Part shown: one piece after another, positions 47,656 through 58,600 of the stretch | Layout of the letters: every line of letters starts with the position of its first letter | Position numbering within the stretch: the first letter of the stretch is position 1 | DNA from: Zizania palustris | Taxonomy: Eukaryota > Streptophyta > Magnoliopsida > Poales > Poaceae | Length of the DNA: 64,000 nucleotides | Assembly (NCBI GenBank): GCA_019279435.1 | Contig: JAAALK010000287.1 | Coordinates: forward strand, 22,258,162 to 22,322,161 | Reading direction: 5' to 3' | The notes under the pieces: model-generated | The model's input: the letters and a program-made list of their open reading frames with translations, nothing else | Database searches by the model: none | Told to the model about the DNA's origin: nothing | Program-made: the position numbers and the translations under genes

Positions 47656-48961
47656 ATAAATAAGCCATACATGGTTAGATACTAAAGGAGGCAACCAACT
47701 ATCAATCAGCTAGCTATGCAAAGAAATCCTATAAAAGGTAGGAGCTAATCAACTGTAGATAGAAATTATCAATATATGAGAAGTCTATTCATGGTAGGGA
47801 CGGGTCTTAGGGTAGGGCTAGCAGTGTAGCCGCCTTGGGTCCTCACTTTCTATGGGTCTCATATTTCAGTCGATTGCTCCAAACAATATAGAACTCCAAA
47901 ATAAAATAAAAGGTTATATACGTTTGTAGTGTTGAAACACTTTGATTCATCTCACATTCTCACAGGTACAGGGTTCGAACTTGAGAGGCTGCTATTTTTT
48001 TTACCCTTTTTTTCTGGCTTGCTCTAGCTAGCTCACCCAATGTTTATTGGGTCAACTCATTAGCTGTTCTAAACAACATTAATATTTGTAATTTTTTGAA
48101 AACCAAAACAATTCAAAATTCTATTTTAGAACTCTTCAAAAATCCATATAAATTTTGAAAATTCATTTCAACTCTAGTGTTATATTTAAGTATTATAATA
48201 TTTCTATATTAGTACAAGGGCCCCTAAACTTTGATTTACCCTGAGCTATTAAAATCTTAGGACCGGCCTGGCTAAGGCTGATCAATATATAGAAATCATT
48301 GATATATAAAAAGTCTAATCATAATAGGAGCTGATTTATTTCCAACAAAGATAGAGCAAAGAAGGAAAACACAGAGCAGAAGAGAGTGACCTAGCAGATC
48401 AAGAAGGAGTGCAAAGCAGGAGGGAAAGAAAGCGGTTCGAACAGAGAGACCATAGATCTGAAGTGAAACTGACCAAGCCGAGCAAGAGCATGGCATCTCC
48501 GCCGCGCCGAGCCAAGGAAGGCATGGAAATAGCGACAGTAAAGGGAGCGACAACCGGTGGAGGGGAGGATGGCGGTGACGACAGAGGAAGCGTTCGCCAT
48601 GGAGGCACACGCCATTTCCCTTGAGGTGGATGCCACACTCCGATTAGGTGACGATTCGACGACACCTTGATAATTATGATATGATATATATGTTTCTTAT
48701 ATATGTATTTCGTGTGTTTTTCACAAGTGTTTTCACATATGTGCCAGTGAAATCAGTTAATGCAATAAACACAAGCTGTAGACTGAACTTCTACCATACA
48801 CAAAGATGTATATATAGACCACTATTAATTACATACAAAAATTATACCAGACTAATAACCCTGAATAGTACTTATGATGATGGATTAAATTGAATAATAA
48901 TGAAGCAAATGCAAGAATTAATCTAAATAACACAGACACGAGGTGAGCACAGTGAGTACGT
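47656..48961 (-). other. RBR intron sequence, further repeat remnants
   Basis: About 47790-48270 begins GACGGGTCTTAGGGTAGGGC and ends TCTTAGGACCGGCC, a loose inverted pair, so an element remnant is likely. The rest (48270-48961) is AT-rich with a GC-rich patch (48400-48640) open on several frames. No gene is called. Confidence 0.4.
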
Positions 48962-50023
48962 ACCTGCAACGCATGAGCCTGCAGCCGGCGATCCTCTCAA
49001 CCATCATCCTGCAGCTGGGGCACTGCTTCCACCGCCGCTCGTCAGCGAGCTTCATTACGAGCACGTTGCCGTGGCTCTTGGCGCAGTCGTCGTGCTCGCC
49101 GCCCTCGCCGTCGCCGGTGGTCCACTCCATGCCGCACGAGGCACACAGCAGGAGGTTGCACGCCGGGCACGGCGCCTGGGCTGGCTTCTCCGCGCCGGTC
49201 GTCTCCAGCACGATCCCGCAATGGCGGTTCGGGCAGTAGGCCTGCCGGTTGGGCGAGATCGCGTCCTCGGCGAGGCGCAGGCCCCAGTCGCAGAACCCGC
49301 GAAGTCTATGGCCTTCGATTCTTGCAATGCTCCGGGTGGAGGACGCCGTTCTTCTCGTATCTGCACTTCGGCTCGGGGCAATGGATGGGCACGTCCCTCT
49401 CTTGGATCATTCCCTCGATGTAGGTTGTCATGCACTCCAGGCAGAACCTGTGTCCGCACTGCAAGCCGTGGAAGAGATCCAGGATCGGGAGGGTCTCGAA
49501 GCAGATGCCACATTCGAACACCGGGAGGTCGCCGTCGGCAAGGGGTGCGACCGTCTGACGCTTCTTGTCCGACGGACCGGCATCATCGGGGTCAAGGTCG
49601 GACCGGAGGAGCCCCCACTTCTTGCAGATGTTCGGCAGGGAGAACTCGCCGCCTTCTCCGGCAGCGGAGGCAGCCTCCGGTTCCGGTTCCACCACGGCGG
49701 GGGTGTCTCAGAACTTGGAGTAAGGTCCTGTGGGATGTATCCATGGCTCTCCGGATCCTCCATCTGATCGAGGATTGCGGCGTCGCGGATGATGTACTCG
49801 TACCAGGCGTTGTCGGGCCCTTCTTCCATGGCAGCGAAGACAGCCGGGGTGTTGGGGTCGGCGAGGATGACACGTCTCAATGAGGAAAAAGGGTCGTCGT
49901 TTCTGACGTTGCGACGGCGCCCTTCTTCCTTTCTGGCGACGACGGCGGCGCTCTTGGGTTGTGGCTGGGGCAGGGCGTTGGCTACAGGAAGAGCCGCCGT
50001 CCATCTGCGGGCCCGACGAGCAT

Positions 50024-51728
50024 CTATGAAGCTCGGATACTCCCCAAATCCTGCGTACCCGTATCGGATACGTCTCCGGATACGGATACGTATCCGATAC
50101 GGCCGGATACGTATCCGGTACGTATCCTATCATTTTTGAATTTCCAAAAAAATAAAAATGTCAGATACGTATCCGACTCGCGCGGGATACGGCAACCAGG
50201 GGAGAAAATGGCCCGACGCCCAGCCCGTGACCCCCCGACCCCTCAAACCTGTGCGCCGGCTGTGCCCTAACTCGCGGTCTCGGGTCGCCCTAGAGTCGCC
50301 GCCGCGCCGCCAGTCGCCGCCGCGCCGCTAGTCGCCGCCGGCCGTGCCGCCGCCGGCCCGCCGCCAGCCCCGTCCCACCAATTTTATGGGCCCTCGTGCC
50401 AGTAACACACTAAAGATCCGATAATCTAATATTTTAATATAATAATTACAATATATAATAATATTGTTAACAGATAACTTGTAGCATATATATATATAAT
50501 TCTTCTTGGAAAAGTAACAATGCATCAAAGAAGAATAAAAACGACAAAATAACTATGATGGTTACCTCAAATAAAAATACAATGCTTTAGTGCTTTTTAA
50601 AAAGGCGTCTTTGGGCATTTCTTGATGCAAAATCTTCAATAACACTGTCAAGATCAATTGTATCTAAAATATCCTTCTCAATGTTGTATATAGCCAAGCC
50701 ATTTAATCTTTCTTGTAGCATAGTTGATCTCAAACAATTTCTTAATAGCTTCAATTTGAGAAGCTTCTTTCAGCTGATGCTACTGTCATTGGAATAGTTA
50801 ATATAATCCGATATGCAATAGAAGCATTTGGATAGCAATCTGCAACTTTAATAAAGTGAAGAATCTTTAACAAAGTGAAGAATCTCAGATGCTGACATCA
50901 ACTGATCTAGCAAAGTTACTTGCAACACTTTTAACTCGGAGAACAAATCATCTAACTCAATATCAGACTTATTATCATGAGAAAATTTATTCGCAAAAAT
51001 GTATACATACATAGTAGATTCATGGGCCCCCAGCCTGCGGGGCCCCCGGCCATCGCACGGGGTGCACCCCCCTCTAAGACGGGCCTGCCCGCCGCCATTG
51101 GAGCTTGGAGCACAGGAGCAGATCTGCTCACGCGGCCGCGCGCTTGGATCTGGAGGCGTCGAGGCGAGGCTCTTCGCCGAAGTCTTCGCCTTCGGTCTTC
51201 GCTGCCGCCTGCCGGAGTTGAGCACGCGAGCACGCCGACGACGCCGCTCCTCTCCAGCCTCCAGCAGCATAGTCCAGCTCGCCAGCTTGGTTCGCCGAAG
51301 TCTTCGCAGTGAGCAACGCTCAACAGAGCAAGTGAGCAGATCTGTTTTTCTTTCGCTTTTTGTTTTCCAAGCCGTGAGTAGTGAATACTTTATACTATAC
51401 ACTGACTTGAGTGATTTCATTAGTAGTTTAGTACTGTGTTTTATTTGTTTGTGACTTTGTGTGAATTTAATTCGTAGATTGATGGATAGTAATAGTGGAT
51501 CGGGATTTGATGGCTCAAATGCATCTGAGTATAATAGTGGTAGTGGTAGTGGAAGTGGTAATACGGATCATCTTGCAAGTAATTCATGTTATTATTTTTC
51601 TGTGTGTTAACTTGTTTTTTTATATATATATACACGTATCGCCGTATCCATGTTTTTTGGAAAATGCCGTATCGAAGTATCGCGGTATCGCGTATCCGTA
51701 TCCGTATCCACGTATCCGGGCAACATAG
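50024..51728 (-). mobile_element. hAT transposon with degenerate ZMYM1/TTF-type transposase, 1705 bp
   Basis: Flanked by a perfect 8-bp duplication ACGAGCAT (50016-50023 and 51729-51736). The termini are CTATGAAGCTCGGATAC and, inverted, CTATGTTGCCCGGATAC. Both ends hold many GATACG/CGTATC repeats. The minus strand carries the C-terminal part of a hAT-family transposase (next entry). A related sequence at 53285-53420 lacks the element and has a single copy of the target site. It lies at the N-terminal side of the RBR gene. Confidence 0.9.
50594..51000 (-). pseudogene. C-terminal fragment of a hAT transposase (zinc finger MYM-type 1-like)
   Basis: The minus strand reads DLFSELKVLQVTLLDQLMS, ILHFVK, then PNASIAYRIILTIPMTVASA and ERSFS, then after a shift KLLRNCLRST, RLNGLAIYNIE and DFASRNAQRR to a stop near 50594. 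The VASAERSFS..LRST region is the C-terminal dimerisation domain of plant TTF/ZMYM1-like hAT transposases. One base is missing after ERSFS (AAATTG where AAAATTG is expected), and a short duplication sits before the PNASIAYR stretch. The upstream catalytic part and TTF zinc finger are not found. The fragment is not functional. Confidence 0.82.
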
Positions 51729-51825
51729 ACGAGCATTGATAGTAGACGAGCCAGGTGGCACAGCACGGAAGACGCCGCCAGAGAAGTCATGAGTCGCGGA
51801 GGATGCGTCGGCGCCGACGCCGGTT
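51729..51825. repeat. Short duplicated segment (paralogue of 53325-53420)
   Basis: This sequence (GAGCATTGATAGTAGACGAG, then a CAGGTGGCACAGCACGG block and AAGTCATGAGTCGCGGAGG) is nearly identical to 53325-53420. It forms the right flank of the hAT insertion. The left flank (49983-50023) matches 53285-53332. Confidence 0.85.
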
Positions 51826-53283
51826 CTGATTCGGTAGCACTGAGATGAGATAGACGAAATTCAAGAATTTTAGAAATTTTGAACAAAATTTGACCAAAAT
51901 TGTAACAAAATTTAAAAAAATCGAAAACTTGTATAGTAAATTTTGTTAATTTTATATACATTTAACTTTTATAGTAATTCGGATATTATCTGTTATTTAA
52001 TTTTTTTATTAAGCCAAAGTTTTTAAAACTTTTTTTACATTTAAAGAGAAAATATATAAACACATGTAATATCAAATAAATAAATTATTAAAATATATTT
52101 ATAGTAAATTTAATAAACTAATTAGATATTATTGTTGTTAGTATATTTATGTACTACTCATTAAAATTAGAAAACACTTTATAATTTTATATGCTTCCTA
52201 GGATGCACAATAATTTTAGTGTAAATTGTAAATTTTGCTCCGTCAAAATCAAGATTTACGTAAAGAATATTACACTCCACGAGAAATAAGAAAGGAGTAA
52301 TCTTGGACATAGCCGAAGACTTTGGACCCTTGTCGACTCGAGTACCCGTTCACCCTAAGCAGCGCGTCGCATGCGTGAGGTTTATGGCGGTGGAGTTCTG
52401 CATGGCACGCACACGACAAGACGTGGGCACGGTGAGCAGGCGTGGAGACGGCGGCAAAGATGCTAGGCTCTTGTCCTATATCCAGGGCAGGAATCGAATG
52501 CTAATTTAGATATTTATTTATTCTTGGATTTTTTAGGTTGCATATGAACTCGAATTAAATCTGTTGAGAAGAGCAAGATTTATAGAAGTTTCTCATATAT
52601 TAATGACTACAAATATTTAGGTAAAAATGTGTAGAATCTTGAGTGTTATAGCAACTTGAGAAGAATCTAAAGATGAGATATTTTTGAAATGAATAGCTCA
52701 TATGTTGTCACATGTCAATCATCCAATAGTCTTGTAAATCTATAAATAAAGGCACCCTTTCCTCTTTGCCAATTGATTAGTGTGAGAGTAAAAAAAATAA
52801 AAATAGTCACCTAAAGAATTATGTAATCTCTTGTGTAATATTTATTTTATTAATAAGTAGTCTTTTCTTGTAAGTTATAGTAGACGGAGTGATTATTAAC
52901 ATAATAGGTAAGCAACTTTATACTTGTGTGTGACTTATAACTAGCAAAAAAGGTAAATAAAAAATCATTTCATCAACTACTAGGGATAATAGAGAGAATT
53001 GAAGTATTAAAAACAACAATCAGAAAAAAGTGCAGCTGTCTAGCCATTAGAAACAATGCAGTTACCAAAAAACACAATAAACATGAGGAGAAAACATGAA
53101 GCTACTAGGTTTTCTAGAGTTTTATATGTAAGGGATGTATTGGTAGACTTATGTGGATATTAGACTAGGATAAAAATTCAAATCATATTAAAAATTTTGA
53201 CTGGTTTATACTAATTAGGAACTCACCGAAATGGGCGAATTTCGGTGAATTTCGAACCATTCGGTCCGAATACCAAATCCCTG
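51826..53283. mobile_element. AT-rich element remnant related to 46923-47490
   Basis: The left end has GGTTCTGATTCGG followed by GAGATAGACGAAATTC. The right end has GGGCGAATTTCGGTGAATTTC and GGTCCGAATACCAAATCCC. These mirror the subterminal sequence of the hAT-like element at 46923-47490. The interior (about 1.3 kb) is AT-rich with no coding match. A clean target duplication could not be fixed. It lies between the two copies of the short duplicated segment. Confidence 0.5.
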
Positions 53284-53284
53284 G

Positions 53285-53420
53285 TGTTGGCTACAGGAAG
53301 AGTCGTCGTCTATCTACGAGCCCGATGAGCATTGGTAGTAGACGAGCCAGGTGGCACAGCACGGAAGACGCCGCCAAAGAAGTCATGAGTCGCGGAGGAT
53401 GCGCCGGCGCCAGAGCCAAC
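53285..53420. repeat. Empty-site paralogue of the hAT insertion region
   Basis: It reads continuously through the position where the hAT element sits in the other copy (GGCTACAGGAAGAG, then CCCGATGAGCATTGG, then GACGAGCCAGGTGGCAC), with a single ATGAGCAT in place of two ACGAGCAT copies. Confidence 0.85.
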
Positions 53421-53463
53421 GGGGATGTCCCGTGGAGCGTTAACCATTGGGTCACTTGGCGAC

Positions 53464-53721
53464 CTAGCTCAGGGGGGCGACGGGGGCAGCAGTAGGGAGG
53501 GCCATGTCCAGCATCATCACCGTCTCCTCTAGATTTGCCCACCTCCGATCATGCACAAGCGCCTCGTAGTCGGTGATGATATCATCCTGACGATCCGCCG
53601 CCGCCTCCACCTTCTGCGGCATGCATTCCAATTGGTTGTGGCGGATCATTGTTCCTGATCCCATGAACTCAATCTGTTGGTGATTCGCAGGCTGAGGTTT
53701 TCCTTCTTCGATCTTAAACAA
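53464..53721 (-). CDS. Hypothetical 85-residue frame, gag-like helical composition
   Basis: A minus-strand frame starting MFKIEEGKPQPANHQQ and containing MPQKVEAAADRQDDIIT and LEETVMMLDMALP. The charged helical composition resembles the N-terminal part of some plant retroelement gag proteins, but I cannot name a family. It lies just beyond the empty-site paralogue and might be part of the sequence duplicated from upstream of the RBR gene. It may equally be a chance frame. Confidence 0.25.
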   Translation of the reverse strand: MFKIEEGKPQPANHQQIEFMGSGTMIRHNQLECMPQKVEAAADRQDDIITDYEALVHDRRWANLEETVMMLDMALPTAAPVAPLS

Positions 53722-55658
53722 TCAATCTTGATCACCCGCATGATTGAAAAAAAGATAATATATTTTTCTTGTTATATATATAAAGAGATCCCTTTCCGAT
53801 AACTATATACAACTATGCATTCGATTTAATCTACAACTATGTATTTGATTTAATCTGGAGACACCATATAAAGAGAAACAAACTTTATATTTTTTTCCTA
53901 CAAATGTAGTTATGTCTAGGTCATCAAAGCAAACGCGATTATCCTTTAACCTTTCTGTTATATGCAGAATTATTATTTTCTACATCATCCCAAATTCCTA
54001 ATAAGTCCACATTCAAATGTTGATATTTACAGTTTTTAGTCAAACATAATGTTTTAAGAATCTCTGTCTTGCTCATATACACTGTTATATGCATTAGTGT
54101 TAAACTTCAAATTAAATTATCAATATGTAATTCAATTTTCAACATCACTTCATTTACAAATCATTCGTCATTTGTATCATGTCAAGCTTGCAGTATCATG
54201 CAAGTCATTTTGCATTTAGTGGTAGGGGTGGTTTAGGTGTATAGCTGGAAACAACGAACACAGAGAAAAATTATTTGTTTGTATGTTTTCTTGCAGCTTA
54301 TATACATATCTACTATGGGCCATGCAGACTGAAATGTGTAGGTTTTCATTAGAAAAGTTGTTAAATGAATCGGTGCGGTTTCTAGAAAGGAAGGCCCTTT
54401 GGGACCATATTGTACTTGTTGATCACCATTTTTTCATGCTTCATTGCCAGTGTGTCGCAAAGTGCCAGCTAGCTAATACCCTCGAACCCATTCTATCGGA
54501 TATTCATTTATGCATTTGGATTTAGCGCATTGAGATTGTTGCTTGAACATTGTCCATTAAGGTAGAAATTTCTATAGAATAATGCAAATTAGAGATGATA
54601 AATGTCAGAATGTGATATTTGAGAATGCACGATTGCATGATAAGTTTTAGGCCACTGGTTTCTTTCCTAGCAACATGTAAAATTAATGTTGAACTCAAAA
54701 ACGTACTTGCATGTAAATAACAAGCTTGAAGAACTAATGACAAAGGAACATCACTGAAAAAGCATCAGCCGATTGTATTCGCATCGTTGTTTAAGGTCAT
54801 TATAATGGATGTTGTTTAAGGTCATTATAATGGATGCATTGCGGTTTTTCATCCAATCGTACATTATACCTACACATTGCTGAATATTGCTAATAATATG
54901 AAACTTGTCATGAATTTAGTCAATCCTGAATGGAACGACGATGTATATAAATGACATCGCATATTACCACCATGGGTCCCGAAAACATTTGACTGGTAAT
55001 TGCCTCTAAATTATAAATATCTAATTAATTTAACTACTTATGTTCAATAACATGTAATATTAATATGTCTTTTGCAGTAATTTAATAGGCTATCTGGTTA
55101 TCAATTATATGCGCTCATGGGATGGTATAAAATTACCATTAAATAGCACAGTGAGTGCCCACATCTTTATATTTGCCTCATGATATTCTATATTACTGTT
55201 TTTCTAATAATTATATGTCAAATGCATTTACAGGATAGTAATATCTTGAGAACAAAGTTTTTGTAGAAATACTGAAGTATGCTGAGAATGAATGCAAAGA
55301 GAACATTCCTTAAGTAATTCAAGAAATTCTAAAGCGTGTTGAAATATTTCAATTTGTATAGCACTTGAGTGCTTTTAAAGGGATTTACATATTTGTTTCG
55401 TCTTTAAGCGAATAATGATAATATAATTCTTTTTCTTGTTTTACATGGGAACAGATGAGATGAAAATATTATTCCTATATGGTTCTACACTCAGAAAATT
55501 TGATCTTCAATTTGCATTCCTTTCCGATGTCAGCCCCTAATTTAATTGTCTAACAATTATTTGTTTTTTCATTTCTTCCATTGCGTAGCACGGGCACACT
55601 AGGATATAATTGTACACAAAGTGATTAATGATATAATAACAATACATAGATAGATCGT
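53722..55658. other. AT-rich intergenic, nothing recognised
   Basis: No family motif in any frame. An 80-residue plus-strand frame (54283-54525) and others lack recognisable domains. A short direct repeat (TTGTTTAAGGTCATTATAAT) occurs twice near 54790-54830. Confidence 0.4.
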
Positions 55659-58600
55659 ACACAAAATGATGTTGACATATATAACTAGGTAAAAATGGTA
55701 TGCACACAAATACCATGAATCGTGCTAGGACGTGAATTTGGATGTGGTTAATACACATATGAATAATGAAATAATGATACACAAATATGTGAATAATTGT
55801 TGCGTGTTATTAACATATAAATAAGAAAAATGAAAGAAAGTTGTTGTGAGAAAAATTACGAGCTTGCCGTGGCCTTTGCATTACGTACTCAATATTTTAT
55901 TGATATTTCATAGTTCACTTTAAATTCATGACATTTCTAAATTCTGGTAAGTTTGGAGTAACTCCAATCCGTACCACACACATGACCATGTTATCCATGC
56001 TGATAGCAGGCTCGAAGATTAAAATTATAGTTTAGAAAACTCTGGTGCATAATTGTTATGGCGTTGATATATTGCCAAAGAGTAACTTCAATCCGTACCA
56101 CACACAACTCGCCATACGACGCCATAAATCGAGTGGCTAGTCTATGGAGGGCGTCACAAGAGTGTGGCGCTGTTGTAGCGTGTTGTGTTGTTTCCATATG
56201 AGAGGGAGAGAGGGTAAAAAACTTACCTGATTGTTCCTAGTGGCAATGCCAAAACCCCCGTCGCCACACTTGTGTTTCTCTTCATGCCAACACACTTCTC
56301 TTCTACTCACCACACTTCTCTTCCAGCCAGCTCTGCAACAAGCCCGTGAAGTCTAGGTGCGGGAGCTACCTATGAATCATTGATACGTTGGAATGGTTGC
56401 CATACCTATATCTGATATGGTGATACACCCGAAATGCCCCGATACATGTATCGGGAAGTATAAGATTAATTCGATTAAAAATATATAAATAATTTAATTC
56501 TCGATATGCGATAGATACTTACTGATACATTGATATTGATACACAGGGCCATGGTGGGGAAAGCATCACACATGATAGTGCGGGGTCACGGTGGGAAAGA
56601 GCCTGGCAATGCAGGGGCCACCATCTCAAGGGGCCCTACGGTCAAGCTACTACGACCAACACATGAGAGAAAGGACAGGAGGGGCCACCGTGGGAGGAAG
56701 GAGAGGGGGAGGGGGTGTCGCGCCGGTGCGGGATAGGTAGGGGGAGGGGTGGTGCGGGATGGTGAGGGAGAGAGGTGATGATTGGAGAGTAGGTGGGGAG
56801 GGAGAGGCTATCGCCGGGAAGGGGTGGGATGGAGTGGTTAGGGTTTAGATTTTGCTTATATATTAATCTTAAATGGGTAAACAGATGAAGTGGTTTGGGT
56901 ATAGGTAAATGTGTAAATGGGTAATCGAGCACGAATAACTTCTCTAATTGTATGACATATTAATTTATTTTTATTTGGAGAACAAATAAGAATATATTAA
57001 CATATTTATATATACTAGTCGTATCGATGTATCCTGATTTTAGGAGATTTAGCATATTGTCGTACATGTATTGCATATTTGTGATACATAGTATGGGAGC
57101 CCCAGGAAGTCATCAAGCCTATTTATGGGCGCTGTCGTGCGAGCTAGCGGGAGGGTGACGTTGCAGTGATGCAGCACTTCAGTGGGCGACGAGGAGGATT
57201 GGGCAATGGTGGTGGGAGGCAACAAGGTTTGGGCAGCATCGCGTGTGGCTGGAGACCGGAAGAGGAAGAGAAGGAAAGAAAGAGGAAGAGAAGGAAAGAT
57301 AAAAAGAAGGAAAGGTAAGAGGAAGAGATAGAAAGATAAAAAGAATGAAAGTCAATATTTATAATTTGCTTTAAATGATTTTAATAGATGTTTTTTATGT
57401 TATATTTACATTGCTATTTTAATTTCTAATCTATGGTGTCACCACACTCCACACCATAGTGGCCATAAATCATGAATACACATATCATATATACACAAAA
57501 TGATGTTTACATATATATAAAAATGGTATGCACACAAATACCATGAATTATGCTAGGACATGAATATGGATGTGGTAAATACACATATGAATAATGAAAT
57601 AATGATACACAAATATGTGAATAATTGTTGCGTATTAACATATAAATAAGAAAAATGCAAGAAAGTTGTTGTGAGAAAAATTACAAGCTTGTCGTGGCCT
57701 TTGCATTACTCAAGAGTTTATTGATATTTCAAAGTTAACTTTAAACTCATGATATTTCTAAATTCTATTAAGTTTTGAGTAACTTCAATCCGTACTACAC
57801 ACATGATCCTGTTATCCAAGCTGATAGTAGGCTAGAAGATTAAAATTATAGTTTAGAAAACTCTAGTGCACAGTTGTTATGGTGTTTATATACCGTCGCC
57901 ATATTGATGTGGCATTCATTTGCTATTCACCATACGACACCACAGAGCGGGTGGTCTATGGCGGGCATGACAAGAGCATGGCACTATTGTAGCATTTTTG
58001 TGGTGCCTGCCATATGAGAGGGAGAGGGGGTAAAAAAACTTACCCGATTGGTCCTAGTGGCATTGCCAAAACCCCAACCACTGCACTTTTGATTCTCTTC
58101 CCGCACCACACTTCTCTTCAACTTGCCACACTTCTCTTCCAACCACCGTCGCCACGAGCGCGTGAAGTCAAGGTGTGGGAGCTATGAATCATCGATATGT
58201 TGGAATGGTTGCCATACCTATATCTGATATGGTGATACGTCCCGAAATGCCCTGATACACGTATCGAGAAGTATCAGCTTAATTTGATTAAAAATATATA
58301 AATAATTTAATTCTTGATATGCGATCGATACTTGCTAATACATTGAGATTGATACACGGGGCCATGGTGGGGATGGCATCACGCGTGACATTGTGGGGTC
58401 ACTATGGGGAAGAGGCCGGCGACGTATGGGCCACTAGTTCGGGAGGGGGGCACTACAGTAGAGACACCAGCTTCATGAGAGACGGGAGGAGAGGAGCTGT
58501 CATGGGAGGAAGGAGAGTTGTGGGGGCGCCATGCCGACATGAGATAGGTAGGGGGAGGGGTGGTGTGGGATGGTGAGGGAGAGGGGCAGCGGTTGGAGAG

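Larger units (their letters stand above)
39669..50004 (-). pseudogene. RBR-type (RING1-IBR-RING2) E3 ubiquitin ligase, split by a giant intron and frameshifted
   Basis: The main exon ends at 48964 (TTGCAG|GTACGT). The last exon is 39774-39669 (acceptor TTGAAG|GTGCC). The codon split across the junction rejoins exactly, and RING2 reads through it: CPSCRMMVERIAGC, then RLMRC, then RCHAVFCYQCG. The catalytic RING2 Cys is present. RING1 (CGICFETL, CGHRFCLECM, CPEPKC) and the IBR (YCPNRHCG, CPACNLLLCASCG) are clear. The main exon is not one frame. Shifts are needed near 49690-49705 and twice near 49285-49315 (before the FCDWGLRLAED stretch), each explicable by one lost base. The roughly 9.2-kb intron contains the Ty1/copia and other elements. 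A hAT element sits against the N-terminal region, so the true start is uncertain and 50004 is only a possible ATG. It is probably a decayed gene unless the shifts are assembly errors. Confidence 0.78.

Noticed and set aside
49071..49883. Plus-strand 270-codon frame
   Set aside because: It is the antisense of the conserved RBR exon in GC-rich sequence. It has no domain of its own.
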